The position numbers were made by a program, and so were the translations under genes. From NCBI GenBank assembly GCA_039545315.1, contig BCIM01000011.1, positions 372,001 to 436,000 of the forward strand: 64,000 nucleotides of DNA, given 5' to 3'. How positions within the stretch are numbered: position 1 is the first letter of the stretch; each line of letters starts with the position of its first letter. Below the pieces are notes generated by a model, which worked only from the letters and a program-made list of their open reading frames with translations, searched no databases and had not been told where the DNA came from. The DNA is from Kondoa malvinella (Eukaryota > Basidiomycota > Agaricostilbomycetes > Agaricostilbales > Kondoaceae). Positions 32,124 to 45,675 of this stretch are shown piece after piece.

Positions 32124-35100
32124 ATGAGGTGCACGACTAGCACAACACTGGCTTCGAGAGACTGAACAGGTTTTCATCTGCAGGGCAGCTTGGCTTAATG
32201 GCCTTTCGGATGGCAAGATCCTGCTGGCGACTCTTGCGCTCGTCACTTTCCTGCACGGATCTGGTCTCTACATTTTCATTCGAGGCTTCTTGCTCACTCG
32301 AATCGCTCTGGAAAACTACTCCACACCCTGTACAGCCGAAAGATGCCTACCAGCTCGACATCCTCGCGCTGTAGTGCTCATAGTCGACGCGCTACGCTAT
32401 GACTTCATGTTCCCTCATGAGACTGTACCAGAGAAGAACTTTTACCGCAACGTCTTGACTTTACCTACCGAACTGTCACAGCAAGAACCAGATAATTCGC
32501 TCATGTTCAAGTTTATTGCGGATCCGCCTACTGCTACTTTACAGCGCATCAAAGCCTTGACAGTAGGCACACTACCTACCTTTGTCGATGCGGGCAGCAA
32601 TTTCGCAGGAAGTAGAATACTAGAAGATACTTGGCTGGCACAAGCGAAAAGAGCAGGCAAACAGATTGCATTCATGGGCGATGATACTTGGATGGGTGTC
32701 TTTCCTCTTCCTGGTCCATTAGAAGATGCCTCTGGATCAGTCCTTAACGCTTCCATGACTTGGCCTTTCGATTCTTTTTACGTCGAAGATTTGGATACAG
32801 TCGATCAAGGCGTAGTCACTCACCTTCACCCGCTTTTGGAAGACCCGGATCAAGAATGGGATATCATCATTGGTCATTTGCTCGGCTTGGATCATGTCGG
32901 ACATCGCTTGGGTCCGAACCACTCCGAAATGACTCGGAAACTCGTTGAAGCCGACACTATGTTGCGAAGGGTGGTCAAGTCATTGCGGGAGGATGATCTT
33001 TTGATCCTGATGGGCGACCATGGAATGGATGAAAAGGGGAATCATGGTGGTGATAGCATGGAAGAAACTTCGGCGTCTTTATGGATGTACAGCAAGAAAG
33101 GCCTTACTCGACCTAGCTCAAGCATTATTACATCACCGACAGATTCAGAAGGGCGCAAGACAGTACAGCAGATCTCGCTCATCCCAACTTTGTCACTACT
33201 TCTCGGCCTACCCATTCCCTTCAGTAATTTAGGCAGCATCATTCCCGAGCTCTTTCCAGATGATCTACATTCAGCAGTCGCACTTAACTCGAAACAAATG
33301 TTCGACTTTCTCGCTACCTACACCAACTCTTCAACGAACGGCGGTGACGATCTTCGACCTCATTTCGACTCCTTGAGCGCTCTGTATCAGCAAGCAGTCT
33401 CAAGCTCATCGGCACAAGATCACTTTGCGTTCATGGAAGCAGCCTTGGCAGCTAGTCGATCCGTCTGGGCGGTTTTCAACATTCCCTTGATGGTTCTCGG
33501 GTTGAGCATTTTGTTATTGAGTCTGCCTGTGCTGTTCGTCTGCTATGGGTCAACAGGGGAGGAAGGATGCTTTAAGGCGGATGGCGAGTTGCGAGGAGCT
33601 TTGACAAGAGCGGTGATAGGGTTATTAAGCGGGACGGCGGTTGCTGGACCTATCTGCTTCGCCCTCAATCTACCTGCGTATCAAGTGTTGATTGGGTCGG
33701 CTCTTGGTGCAGAAGTCGCTTTCCTGTGCTTTGGCAAGGCGAGCAAGGGTCAGACATATCGACAGCGCGCATTCGTCAGCCTGCGTAAGAACTGGACATT
33801 CGGCGGTTTGCTGGCTGCTGCTCTTCCACTTCTGCATGGTCTCTCCTTCGCCTCAAACTCATTCATCCTGTGGGAAGACAAGATGGTCCTCTACCTCATC
33901 CAAATTCCGCTAGTCCTGCTGCTCTTTCAATCCCTTTTGGCACCTCAAGATCGCTTGCGAGCTCGCATTGCAGCCTTCGGTTTCCTCTCTCTCATCTGCC
34001 TGCGAGCAATCAGCATGTCAACTATCTGCAGAGAAGAACAGCAACCGCATTGCAACGCTTCTTTCAACTTGCCTTCCGGTCCGCTAACACCTTTCGGTAT
34101 CGGCATCTTCCTCGCAAACCTGGCTTCTGCCATCTATCTCCCTCGAATTCTCACTTCCACTCTGGACCTCTCGCAATCGAATCGAGGCATTGCACCTTAC
34201 TTCCTATCCATCGGATTCAGGGGCTGCTTGTGGTTGGGCTCTTTCTATTGGATGATCGAGTGGGCAACAGGCTCAGTGCAAGCAAACCCAGTCCTGCTAG
34301 ATGCTTTGACAAGTAGCAAGAACATTGTAGCAAGAGCCATCTTGATCATCCTCATTCTGGGTATTGGTTTTGTGTGGACTTATTCGCCGCTCAATGTCGC
34401 CATTAAGCAGACTACACCGACAGACCCGTCACAGAAGCCAAAAGTCGAGATCCTTGGTTTCGCCAATGCGTTGGGCTCGGCTTATCTCTTGCTCTTCTCT
34501 GGCGTCTTTGCATTCCTGTTTCCGCTCAATCAACCAGTTGGTCAGCTCGTAATGGTCGTCACTTTTGTCATTATCGTGGCATTCCTGGAAAGTTTCGACA
34601 GCAGAAAAGACAGCGAAATCATCCAAAAGACGTTCCAGCTTGCAGCCAAGATCACGCCGACCGATGCAGTCGAGTCGTCCGCCCTCAACATCTCTTTGCC
34701 GCCCACAAAATTTCTCGAGATTGGTATGCTTGCGCTACTCGGCTTCTTAGTCTTCTTTGCGACAGGCCATCAAGCCGTGCTGTCTTCAATACAATGGAAA
34801 GTCGCCTTTGTCGGTCTGCGATCTGTCATCCAGCCAATCTCGCCTCTTCTCGTCGTACTCAACACAGTCGCCCCTTTTATGCTGACAGCAGCTGCTGTAC
34901 CTCTTTTCGTCTTCTGGAACGTCTCGCCTTCCTTCAGCAAAGGGCAAAACCCGACTGTTCCGATGATGCGTTATTTACTTCGCAGTACTCTAGGCTTCAT
35001 GATCTATCATACCTTGGTTGCGCTCCCGACCGCTGTTGTTGCTGCTTGGCTGAGACGGCATTTGATGGTGTGGAAAGTCTTTGCACCGAGGTTCATGACG

Positions 35101-35208
35101 GGTGCTCTGACGTTGTTGAGCGTGGATGTTGCCTTGATATTGACGGTCATTGGAGCTCTTGTGGTACTTGGAAAAGCAGAAAAGACATTCGGGTCGAGAT
35201 GGACTTGA
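32124..35208 (+). CDS. GPI13: GPI ethanolamine phosphate transferase 3 (Gpi13/PIG-O)
   Basis: Model join(32124..32128,32184..35208), 1009 aa: a 5-nt first exon (ATGAG) joins in phase to MRAAWLNGLSDGKILLA. An N-terminal membrane anchor (ALVTFLHGSGLYIFIRGFLL) precedes a lumenal alkaline-phosphatase-fold domain with metal and nucleophile blocks VVLIVDALRYDF, LQRIKALTVGTLPTF, IGHLLGLDHVGHRLGPNH and MGDHGMDEKGNHGGDS. About a dozen or more membrane helices make up the C-terminal half. In the ER the enzyme adds phosphoethanolamine to the third mannose of the GPI anchor, the group later linked to protein. Length and layout fit the family. Confidence 0.93.
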
Positions 35209-35720
35209 AGCTTTCGGTCGCTGCAGTCAGTACTTTCAAAGACTATTGCTGACCTGTGCTTATTGACATCGGTGTCTTAGTTACAGTCGCTATCGGACGG
35301 GGAGCGGACGATCACACAAGCCTTTCGGCCAACAAGGCCAGACCGAACGACAAACTCAATTACATTGTAACATTCGCATTTCACGCATTTAGATTTCATC
35401 GGGCATTAGAAAAGGGTAACAGGAGTATTTGTGCATGCGCCGACAGGCGGAAGACACCTTAGGGAATGAAAGTAGTAACGGCGGTGAAGCCAAAACAATC
35501 GCATCGATGGAGAATGCAACAGATGATCTCCAGTCCAGCAAGAATAGCGTCAGTATCTAATTTTCAACCATCTCCAGATAGATCATAGGGGAAAGTTCTA
35601 ATGGAAAGATCTATTGAAAATATAAATGCATGACGATGCGAGATTTGCTCTTGCGCGCTATATACAGGCTTGCTCCTAGTATCCCATTAGACTAGAAAGC
35701 GACAGTTGAGATCTATACTA
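35209..35720. other. Convergent intergenic region, no gene seen
   Basis: About 510 bases between the ends of GPI13 (plus) and the catalase (minus). Expected to hold both terminators; AT-rich stretches near 35340-35400 and 35570-35640 would suit poly(A) signals. No coding frame with family signal. Confidence 0.4.
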
Positions 35721-38700
35721 TCAATTAGCACCGTTCTGCAAGTAGCAATTGAGGAGAAGGCCTACATCGCGACCGAAGTGACGGCCCATTGCCAAGGCAT
35801 CGATAAAGCCTTTGGCAAAGCCAGCTGTCTGGACACCTTGTTTGATCTTAGCGATGACACCAGCTTCCTGCTCAGTCAGACTAGATGCTAGAACCATGCC
35901 ATTCTTGGAGGAGTAAGCTTGAGTTGGGTCGGCCTTGAAGTCGGTCGAGCCAGGCAGACAGGTGTGCGCAATGAATGGTACAGATTCTCCAGCAGCTGCG
36001 ATAGTCTTGTAGTGTCCGAATGCTTCGCGAACAAAGTGGATGACGCGGCCTTGGTTGAGCGACTTGACATAGTCTTCATCGCCACCCGGGAAGACGAGTG
36101 CGTCAAAGTGGGTTGATCGGCCTGTGACTCGTGATTAGTATCTGTAGGCGCGATGTGTGAAAAGGCATACAAGTTTCGATGGTGAAGTCAACGTCTTGCA
36201 AAACACCTGAGGCTGAGGTGTCGGAATTCTTGACACCGCGAGGGCTGTTATGAGGTAGTCAGCTGCTGCTACGAAGGTTGCTTTGAGCCGTACAAATGAG
36301 GACCTTTGCGAGCTCCCACGAGCTGTTTCGAAGTTCAGCAATATACGAGGACACAGCACGAAAAGCTTACCTTGACTACGATACCCATCTGAGCAAATCC
36401 GGTAGCCATGCTGTTGACTTGAACAGGATCGTAGCCATCGAGGCAGAAGAGGGCAATTTGACGACCTTCCGCTGTGAAGGTGTTGTAGTCTTTCAGCATC
36501 GACACCTTCGTCTGTCTACCATGGTTGGGCTTCTCGGGCTTGGGTGGTTGGATACTGAAGTTAGCACCGACTTTGCACTGTACACGGGGTGAGTATAATG
36601 GAAATCGTACGAAAGCACTGTACTCACAGCCAAATCATGGTCGATCCCGTTGATGATTGTCTTGATGACACGCTCCTGAACTGGACGTTCAGTACATTTG
36701 CCTAATTCGAACGTCCAAGTGTCGACCATCTGCGTCCTGCGACATTGTCAGCTCAGATCGCCATCGAAGAAACCAGCGTACTTTTCAACATCAGTCAAGC
36801 TGTTGTAGAAGAGAGTCGCTTGATCGGTATGCTCGGCGAACTTCTCTCCTCGAGCTCTCACAGTGTGACCAGACACTGGTACAGCTTCTTGTCGCAGACC
36901 TTTGGGCGGCGGTGTGACTTTCGGCATGTCGTCGAAACGGTTTGGATGGTAATTGGGCCCAGACGGTATAATGTGACTGGAGTAGCCGTCTCTGGCAGTC
37001 GAAGCGAAAGGACACACTGGCCTGTTGATCGGCAGCTCGTCTATTTTAACGGCCAGCTTGATGTTTCACGTTGAAGGAACAGCGATTACGGTAATTTATA
37101 CCTCCTAGTCTGCTGAGCTGAGTATCATGGTAGCTCTGGTTGCGAATTTGCAACATGGGATCATTTGAGCTAAGCGGCACATCAGTCCCGCATCGCGATT
37201 TGGATGCTGAGCTTACTAGTCGATACCCGGGACTATGGAAGTGTCAGCAACATCATGAAACATAGTAGGGGAGATATCTACCGATGTTGCTTGTACAGAA
37301 AGCGACCTGCTCGGTCTCTTGAAAAAAGCAGGTCGGGTTCTTGTCGAGCGTTCTGAGAAATGTCAAACTGGATGGTTTAGACCTGCAAGGGAACTCACAA
37401 GGTTCCGATGTTCTGGATCGGGACTAGTTCTTCGGGTATGAGCTTCGTGCAGTCGAGTAAGTCAAAGTCGAAGTTATGTTCATCTTCTTCAGCGACAGTC
37501 TGGATACCGAGCTCCCACTTTGGGTAGGCGCCAGAAGAAATAGCTTCTGCCAAATCGCGACGTAGGAAGTCTGGATCTTGTCCGGCAAGCTTGAGGGCTG
37601 ATAGACGCGCTTTAGTATAAAGCAGCGGGATTGCGAAAGCCTGTCTGACCTTCGTCCCAAACGAGCGAACTGGCAAACGATATGAGCCAAGAGCAGTTGA
37701 ATTGTGATTTCGACTCACTGTACACCCACTGCGCACAAAACATCGGCCTTAGAACCAGGTTGAAGGCAAAAAGCTAACTCACAATGTGGCTTCCAGTGGA
37801 ATTTGACAAAGGTGCGCTTGCCTTCAGCGTTCACCAGCACATAGGAATTGACTCCAAAGCCTTCCATCATTCGGTATGAGCGAGGGATGGTGCGGTTGCT
37901 AGTAATCCAGGCAGCCTAAAGTTTGTCGTCAGCATTTAATAACTGTATCGGATACCATTAAGGACGTACCATGTGGGTGGACTCTGGCATCTTTAGCGAG
38001 CCGATCAGATTACATCGCACAGACAACGGTCAGGAGGAGACTTACTCTACCCATAAAGTCCCCTGAGCATGATTTTCAGCCAAGCGCAATGTTGCAGCAG
38101 GAGGACACGCACAGAAGTTATCATGCGCAGTTTGAGCTTGAGGCATTTCGACTGTCTGTTCAGGTTTCCCTGCCTGTGAGATACAGAGCTAAATGAGTTG
38201 CTGTTTTCACGACGAATGAACGGGACCGAACATGAATCAAATCAGGGAATTTCATGCCATCTTGAGAAGAAAACAGGGATATTGTTGCCAACCTACACGA
38301 GGTCAGTAAACAGATCAGAAGCTGCTGACTGGTGGACGAACAATGTCCCAATTGCCCTCTTGGGTGTAGAACTTGACCGCGAAGCCTCGGACATCTCTTA
38401 CAGTCTCTGCAGAGCCTCGTGACCCTAGAACGGTACTGAATCTGACAAAGGTAGGGGTTGTGATAGATGTGTCGTTAAGTATAGGAGCATGCGAGAACTG
38501 AGGAATAGGCGTATGAAGCTTGAAAGTACCATGGGCTGCATTACCCCGGGCATGGACTACACGCTCCGGAATGCGTTCGTGATTGAAATGACTGATCTTG
38601 TGTAGGCCATTGAAATCCGACAGCAGTGCAGGTCCTCGAGGTCCACTATCGAGTTGTTCAAATTAGTCACAATTATAAGGTAACGGAGATCCCGGCCGTC

Positions 38701-38995
38701 AGGTGAGAAGAGCAGCGCATGGATTCACCACGCAGAAAGGAAACGACATCTAGACGGACATCTGACAAAGCTGAAGACTTACGCTCTCAGCCAATTGTCA
38801 GTGTCGGCAAGCCTGACACCGTTGACGTGGTGACCCAAATGTTCGGCATCTGCTTGACAGTCAGCGACTATCAGAGGCCAGTCTCGAAGCTGTACCTTCT
38901 GGCACTCGAACGGTGTGACCCTTGAGCTGCTCGGTCTTTGCATTGTTGGATGCAGGGATACTCGCTGCGTTCGATTTACTAGGAAGTGAAAACAT
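35721..38995 (-). CDS. Large-subunit catalase with C-terminal flavodoxin/DJ-1-like domain
   Basis: About a dozen exons from ATG at 38995 ([20 protein letters not shown]) to TGA at 35721. The haem pocket is clear: [34 protein letters not shown] with the catalytic His, [39 protein letters not shown] with the catalytic Asn, then KFPDLIHV. The C-terminal ~150 residues form the extra domain of clade-2 catalases ([28 protein letters not shown]). It disproportionates hydrogen peroxide; no peroxisomal SKL-type end is present (ends QNGAN), so a cytosolic or secreted enzyme is likely. Middle exon borders are approximate. Confidence 0.88.
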
Positions 38996-39129
38996 GATGG
39001 TATTGTTGAACAGCGCCAGGAACAGCAAATTGAAAAGAAGCGATTTGTCGAATTACGCCCCTGGCACGTGACGTGGCGTGCCAGGCGGGTTTCAATGATG
39101 TCACCGGCGGGATAGGTTGAAGCACCATT

Positions 39130-42100
39130 TCAAGCACTGATATTGACAACACTAGGTAACACGAAAGCGGAAGCGCTCTGTAGACTTGCAAAGCGACTCT
39201 TCAGTCTGTCCATCTTTGCCCGTTGCCGTTCCAGTTGCGTTTCTGGTTTGCTGCTGTGCTTCTGCCATTTCCTGGTGGGCTCAATGCGGCTGAGATCGAC
39301 TACCGCCGCCTGCGAGGTGGTCGACATGGTATCTTTCCACAACGCTCTGGTCTGGTCTATAATCACGCGCAATTGGTCGTCCTTTTTGTCAGAGGACGGA
39401 AGAAGTGGAAGCGAATCAAGATCCGACACCATTGAGCGAGACTTGAGGAAAGAGTTTTCTGACTTGAGAAAGCGCACTGATCCTCGTAACCCCTCAATGT
39501 ATGAAAGAAGGTGAGCCGTTTCGAGCGAGCCAGTGAAGCCGACCGGTTCAGATTGGCTGCTGCCTGGGCCAGCCGAAGGACGATTAGGTGTGACAGCTGG
39601 CACTGTGCTTTGCTTGATCTTGGCGTTCTCTTGTTCGAGCGTATCAAGGTCCTTGTTCAGCGATTCAATGGCTTCTTCGTATGCCTTCTCCTGCTTTCTC
39701 GCCTTGGCCAGTTCGGTCTCAAGCTCGCCGACGAATTCTACTTGCTTCTTGGCCGCTTGCATACGCTTCTCAATGAGTTCAATCTTGACTGAGCTTTCTT
39801 GGATGGCTTGGTCCTAGAATAGGCCGAATGAGCAAACAGACCAGTCTTGCAGGATGAAGCTTACTTTGGTTCGCATCACCCGAAGAAGCTCTTTCATCTC
39901 CTCGTTCATCTTGACGGTCTTCTCTTCAGCTTGGAGATTCACCGCGTTAGAAGTAGCAATCTGGGCGACTCGCTCGGACCAGGGCGTCAGGTAATTCACT
40001 GCAAGATGGACATCAGGCACGATTGGGATCAAGACGGGAAATTTGTTTACCAGTATGATCATTGACGGGATCTATAGTTGCTGCCAGATTCGTTGCCAGG
40101 CGCGTCATGGACAAGGTCAATTCGGTGTCTAGAGCCGCAAGTACATTGTTAGATCTGAAGCCGAGCTCTGAAGTTGCTTCCTGCACGATGCCGATGACAG
40201 TATCGAACAGAAGTGGCTGACGAAGAGACTTGATCTCGGTGCTGTATCGCAGAATGCTTTCCGACATCTGGTTGTAACAGTCAGCAGAGTAGTATACTGA
40301 ACAGGCGAAGACCAACCCGAGCTGCCGCATTTGCTAGTAGATGAATGGTTCGGCCGACGTCAGAAAGTGATTCGATGCTTTCTGGGGCAACACAGGATCC
40401 CTTCTGAACGAGATCATCGATTCTGCGCAGCATCTTGCGGGCTGTATTCTGAGCTTGTCGAGCTTGATCTATGAGTGCTTGGAGCGGTTCAAAGATGCCT
40501 GAAGTGCATTCGGGTTCGTCTGGGGCGGGTGCAGTTTCTGGAATCAATGTTAGAAAGTCTCGCTGCCTACAGCAATATGCTTACCAGCATCTTGACTCAG
40601 CGTCACTATACTCTGTTTAGTATAGCCAATGCCTGCAATGAAGGTGTCAATGTCTAGGTCGAGTGTTGTGGCCTGCCCAAGCTGGAGTTCGCCAAAGTCC
40701 AAGCCGGATTCGCCTAGATGTACTTCTGCGATATGAGCAGCTTGTGCGATGAACCTGTTCTCGTAATCAGCAGGTCTTGCGCCTCGTCGAGAATCTGCTC
40801 ACTTGTCTAGGTCGCGACTGCACTCAGCCTCACTCAAATCATCCTTCTTGAGCTGCTCCACAAAGCCATCCAGCTTCTTTTCGATGCCTGAAAGCTCTCG
40901 GTACACACCGCCCATTCGCAAAAAGATCTCTGGCGAACAGCGGCGCAGATTCGCAGCAAACCGCTTGGTGAGGATAGAGAATCTGGCCAATTTGGCTCGA
41001 GCCTGAAGTCTATTGTTAGAGGCTATGCTGTCGTGAAACATGCAACTGACCTGACAGACCATCACCAAGCCATCGGGGACGACTGAATTGAGCATCTCGA
41101 CAATGTTGTGTTTCTGGGTAAGGCTGTTGCACAGTAGCTCGCTCTTGTGTGTAAGGCGCTCAAAGAAGAGCAAAGCATCAATAGCATCGCTGTCTGCCTC
41201 GAAGAAGACAGCAGGAAGGTATGGCTAAACCTCAATCAGCATCATGCGCACATCGCACCAGTAAGACAGCTCACCTTCAGGATCATTAGTCTTTCCATTG
41301 CCTCGCGAGCGTCCAATTTGCGCAACTCCAGATCTATAGCTCTGACTTGAGATTTCATAACAGTGTTTTGTAGCTTCATGTTGAGTGAAAGCATGGCTTG
41401 GCTTTGACTTGAAAGCTGTTGGACATCGGTTTGAGCCAGATTTTGCTGTTCTCGCATCTGATCAAGATCGCTGTGAAGATGTGAGCCTCTGTGTCGGTTT
41501 CATAGTGGAATGTATACCTTTGCAGATTGAGGACAAGATCACGGAACTGGCTTATTGTGCTCTCGTAGTCGACCATACTCTCTTCTAATAGATCAACGCG
41601 TCTTCTACTGTCAGACAGCAAGACGTCCTTCGTATCTGAGGGAATATTAGCGGAAGATGTATATAGGACCCTTTTGACTCACCAAGCTCCTCAATGAGCT
41701 GCTTCTCGTTCTCCTGGTGATTCTCTTCGAGCTCGTCATTCAGCGCTTGCAATGCTTCCAAGTCTTCCACGACGGCTCGGAGTTCTTCGACTTTCTGCGA
41801 TTACGCTCAGCTTGTTCGACATGCTTACTTGCGATGCGACTTACCTCGCTAAGTGTCAAGTTACGCTCTGTGAGCTGCTCGAGCATGTCTTCAGCTCCTA
41901 GAGCGTCGTCGAGCTGTAGCTTGAGATCTTCGACTTGCGCTTCTGCTATTTCTGCCCGGTTTGCAGCTTCGTCAAACTCGTCTAGCAGTAACATCAGCGT
42001 GCGGTGCGTTTTCAGCACATCTTGGCTCACTTTGGAGATCAGCAGTGAGCTCAAGCTCCTTTTCTAGGTCGGTCATTTTGCGTCTGTGTTCCGCATCGCT

Positions 42101-43531
42101 TTCTGCAGTGAGATCTCGGAGTCTGAATACAGGTGAGCTATGTATAGGGCCATTTGCGCTGTAGCTTACCTGCCAAGAGCTTCTTTGAGACGCTCATTCT
42201 GCTTCTGTATCTGAACGAATGCCAACGATGACCGATCCGCATCCGAAGGAGTAGCCGCAGCGATATCGCCGTCTGTCTGGACTCTCTCCTCTCTCAAGAC
42301 TCCCAGCTCGACCTCTAGCTCCGCACATCGCTCTTTCAAATTGTCAAGCGAGCTTTCGGCCAATTCGCACTTTTCTTCCGCTACCTCCTTATCCAGCGTA
42401 GCCATCTCAACCTCGTCTGCTAGATCCGCATATTTGTTGTTCGCACTATCTCGTTCAACTTCAAGCTCTTTCTTGGTCTTGCGCAGCTCTTTCACTTCCG
42501 CATTCAATTCGAGTAATTTAGCTTGCAGTTTCGGTCTGGCATTGTTCCAACTCTCATTCTCTTCTTTCAGCCGATCAAGTTCCTTAAGTCGTTCTCGAGA
42601 TTCAGCTTGGCGTGTTTCAAGCATCTTCAAGCGGAGTAAAGTCTCTTCGTGCGTGCGGAGCGGGACTGTCTGTTCTGTCAAACGTTTGGGTTCTCTGCTT
42701 TTCAGCGAGAAGGGATCTTCTGGTTCTTTCCGAGTCACAGCTGGTGAGTCGAATTTACTCAGAGGTTCTGTGTAATCGAGGAGCGAAGCTTGATCGGATT
42801 CGTCTACCAAGTGTTGGAATTTCGATTCGTCTGGATCTGGTGTAGGAGGTGTAGACTTGTTTACGGCGGGAGATAGCAGACCAGAGCGGGATTGAGAGGA
42901 TAGTGGACGGCTGGAAGCTATTGAACGAGCACTTCGGGCACTAGCTGCCGAGGTAGCAGAAGAATTGGATGCTTGTCGCGACATAGAAGCAGCACCAGCA
43001 CGAGGCAGTCCTGTTTGAACCGTACGAGGAGTAGCGAGATTCCGCGGGCTGGGCACACTGGTCCTTTTGGACAGAGCATTGCGGGGAGTTGCAGGCACTT
43101 TGAAAGTCGATGTGGGTACAGCTACTGGTGGTTTCCTGACAGAAGAGGCAGAAGATGTTCGACTAGTAGCTGAAGGTCTTGCTGGAGTTGCAGACACCGA
43201 CCGCGCTACACTCGTCGGTCGCGAGATTTGCTGCAGATCACCCATTTCAGCTTATGCTCTTGAGCTATAGCAGGATCTAGCTGACCTGAGGAGGACCTTC
43301 ATGCTCTACTCTAACAGAAGAAGGTCTCACAAAGACGCCATGCAAAGGTTCACAATCAAAGTATCTCTTCTCGCCTACACTGCCGTCGTTCTTGCCAGCC
43401 GGGTTGTCCAACTTGATGCCAACCCATTTCCCAGCTGCGAAAGCCGTCGAACCAACGAAAGCGACAATCCCTGAACCTGCAGTGACGCTGACCCTTTCGC
43501 CTAATGTAAAGCTTTGCTCTCGTGCTGCCAT
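39130..43531 (-). CDS. NIP100: Dynactin p150 (Nip100/DCTN1) with CAP-Gly domain
   Basis: Starts MAAREQSFTLGERVSVTAGS at 43531. Residues ~8-75 are a CAP-Gly domain with GKNDGSVGEKRYF, which binds microtubule plus ends and EB1. A basic Ser/Pro/Thr-rich linker (~100-200) is followed by long heptad coiled coil (LLRLKMLETRQAESRERLKE, LAELEVELG-type stretches), a dynactin core region, then more coiled coil to the end (RQRAKMDRLKSRFASLQSAS) with the stop at 39130. It is the largest dynactin subunit, linking dynein to cargo and microtubules. About a dozen introns, mostly near 50 nt, in the C-terminal half. Length (~1250 aa) suits the family. Confidence 0.9.
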
Positions 43532-43713
43532 TCTTCCGGTGGTATTACACAGCAAGAAGGGTTATATAGTGTATCACTGGTATATCAGCGCGCTGTCTGT
43601 CTTGGCCATGGGTATATAAAGTGTTTGGTTGTCTGTAGTCGAAACACGCGACCAGAGCAAGAGGACGCTTTATCGATTCTCTCAAAGCAAGGAAGCAGCA
43701 GCTAGAGGGCATT

Positions 43714-45455
43714 TCATTCAGGTACAGCGAAAGTAACCACCTTCGTCTCCAAACTCTCCGTGTTGACGAGAACCACTTGCCCCGTCTCGCTGAACACAGG
43801 CAAACATATCACTCTGACTTGTTGTCCATCGTCTCCTGTATGAGAATGAGACACATCACTATAGGGGCGAAAGGATTGACTGACCGGTTATCAATTCCGT
43901 TTGGAAAGACGGTTGATTACCGACGAAATAGACGTGCGGCGTTTCTGTAATGATGAAAGGATCGTTCTTCGAGATGGGATAACATGCTGTATGATAATCA
44001 GCTCTCATGCTGAGCGGAAGATGTAATAACCTACCAATAGTATCAGGAGCAGTAGGGGCCAAATGACTCCAATTAAGCGTATCCTTGACCATCTTTAACC
44101 GATCATCATCATCCATGTATCGATAAATATCATCAATGTTTTGTCCGCTGGTGCCCAAGAATAATTTGCCAGAGATTTGGCAACTGAAAGGATTCGAGAC
44201 GCAAGTGAATTGATCTACCGGAAACTTGCACGCGTCAGGTAGTAGAGCAGAATGCATAGGCTGTTGTGGGAGCGTAGGTACGGCAGGATCGCGTTCGCCA
44301 GGCATGAGCGTGACGTCCATGTTGGGTAAGATGGAAGTGAGGAAAATGTTGAGCGCTTGTGTGGGTCTAGAAGAATAGATGGACGCGTCGTAGCCGTATT
44401 GTTTGGGTTTCTTGGTTGTGCTTGACTTTTCTACGCCTCGAACTGGTTGTCGCATTGAATTGCCTGCCAAGATCAGTCGAGAGATTTTGGATGCTTGCAC
44501 TTGTTCCTACATTACTCGTCAGCATAAGACCTGATACGGAAGAAGTACTGACCGAATCGCCCGCTAGTTCGCCAGTGAGGTATTCGCTCAACAGATCTGC
44601 CTTGAGATCATCTGCGTCTTCCGTTCCGCCCAATTCCATCCCTGAGACCAAAGCTACCCATGTTCCCTGACTAGATTCGGTATCTGCAGCTTTGCCCTTC
44701 CCATTGGGGACAGCAGATGACTGTTGTGGTAGACCAGCCCAACATACGTCCATCACTTCAAACTCGCCAGAAGGTGTTTCAGCTCCCAAGACAGCGCAGA
44801 TGATGCCTTGGAGGTTGTCAGCGCAGCTCATAGCAAAGGCGAAATGGAAGAGTCACCTGTGACAAAGTTCCAAGTCTTGCCCTCGATTCTGTCGCCTACT
44901 AGATTGACGCGACCGCTTTCATCTTCAAGAGAGATTTCATCACCGGCAGAGTAGATCTTTTCAGCTGGCGGAGGGACAATGATGTTGTGCTGTCATATCA
45001 GCGTTGCTTCAGATCTTAACAGACCAGAAACACGACGCATCACTGACCTCTCTGGCAATCTCTTGCAACACATCCGGCTTCAGGCGCATATTCATATAGA
45101 CCGTACCAACAATGTAGCACAGCTCGCCTTGCTGCACATCCAATACTCTACCCACATACTTTGGCTTGACCTTCTGCCCTCCAGATTCGAGTTCGTCCCA
45201 TTTGAACGCAGCTTGTTTAAGCACCCGTTGTCGTAGCTTTGCAAGTCGCATATAATACAAATTTGCATACTGCTTTGTATAGTCTTTGCCGGATTCTTTG
45301 GTGACTAGATAGTTTTTCGACAGCTTTTCCTGTGTCGAGCGATTGTCAGAGCTACCTCTACGTGTGTGGCCCCAAGGACAGCTTACGGTATTCTCCAGAG
45401 GAACAGCTTGACGCGTATGTTTGGCATAAGACGTCGAAGCGACGGGCGCTTCCAT
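43714..45455 (-). CDS. POL31: DNA polymerase delta small subunit (Pol31/POLD2)
   Basis: Starts MEAPVASTSYAKHTRQAVPL at 45455 and ends VTFAVPE with TGA at 43714-43716. An N-terminal OB-fold region (YANLYYMRLAKLRQRVLKQA, YVGRVLDVQQGELCYIVGTV, AGDEISLEDESGRVNLVGD) precedes the inactive phosphoesterase fold: WVALVSGMELGG, LILAGNSMRQPVRG, NIFLTSILPNMDVTLMPGER, DPAVPTLPQQPMH, FSCQISGKLFLGTSGQNIDD, TPHVYFVGNQPSFQTELITG. It scaffolds Pol3 (and Rev3) in replicative and translesion polymerases in the nucleus. It has six or so short introns. Family identity is secure. Confidence 0.93.
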
Positions 45456-45675
45456 TAAAGGGAATACAGAGTCTCTAATATTCGAGATATCAGCTTCTTA
45501 TGTCTCTTGACGCGAATATGAGGTCCTCACATTTCCATCTTTTGAGATGAGCTGATGACTGTTTGCTCTTGACCATCATCTCCGAATCGGCAAGGCACTC
45601 AATCTGTCTGCCGGCCCTCTCAGCTTTCCGGCCATGTACATTCTGTAATCGTGTAAGATACCCTGTCTAGCAAGA

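Noticed and set aside
31766..32127. Frames inside the inverted repeat that encode the same peptide on both strands
   Set aside because: The identity follows from the inverted repeat itself and there is no evidence of a gene; both lie in the promoter region between SDR and GPI13.
41740..43270. Plus-strand Ser-rich frames (41717-42067, 42341-42775 and others)
   Set aside because: They lie antisense to the dynactin coiled coil; Glu/Lys-rich codons read backwards give Ser/Leu/Phe-rich shadows.
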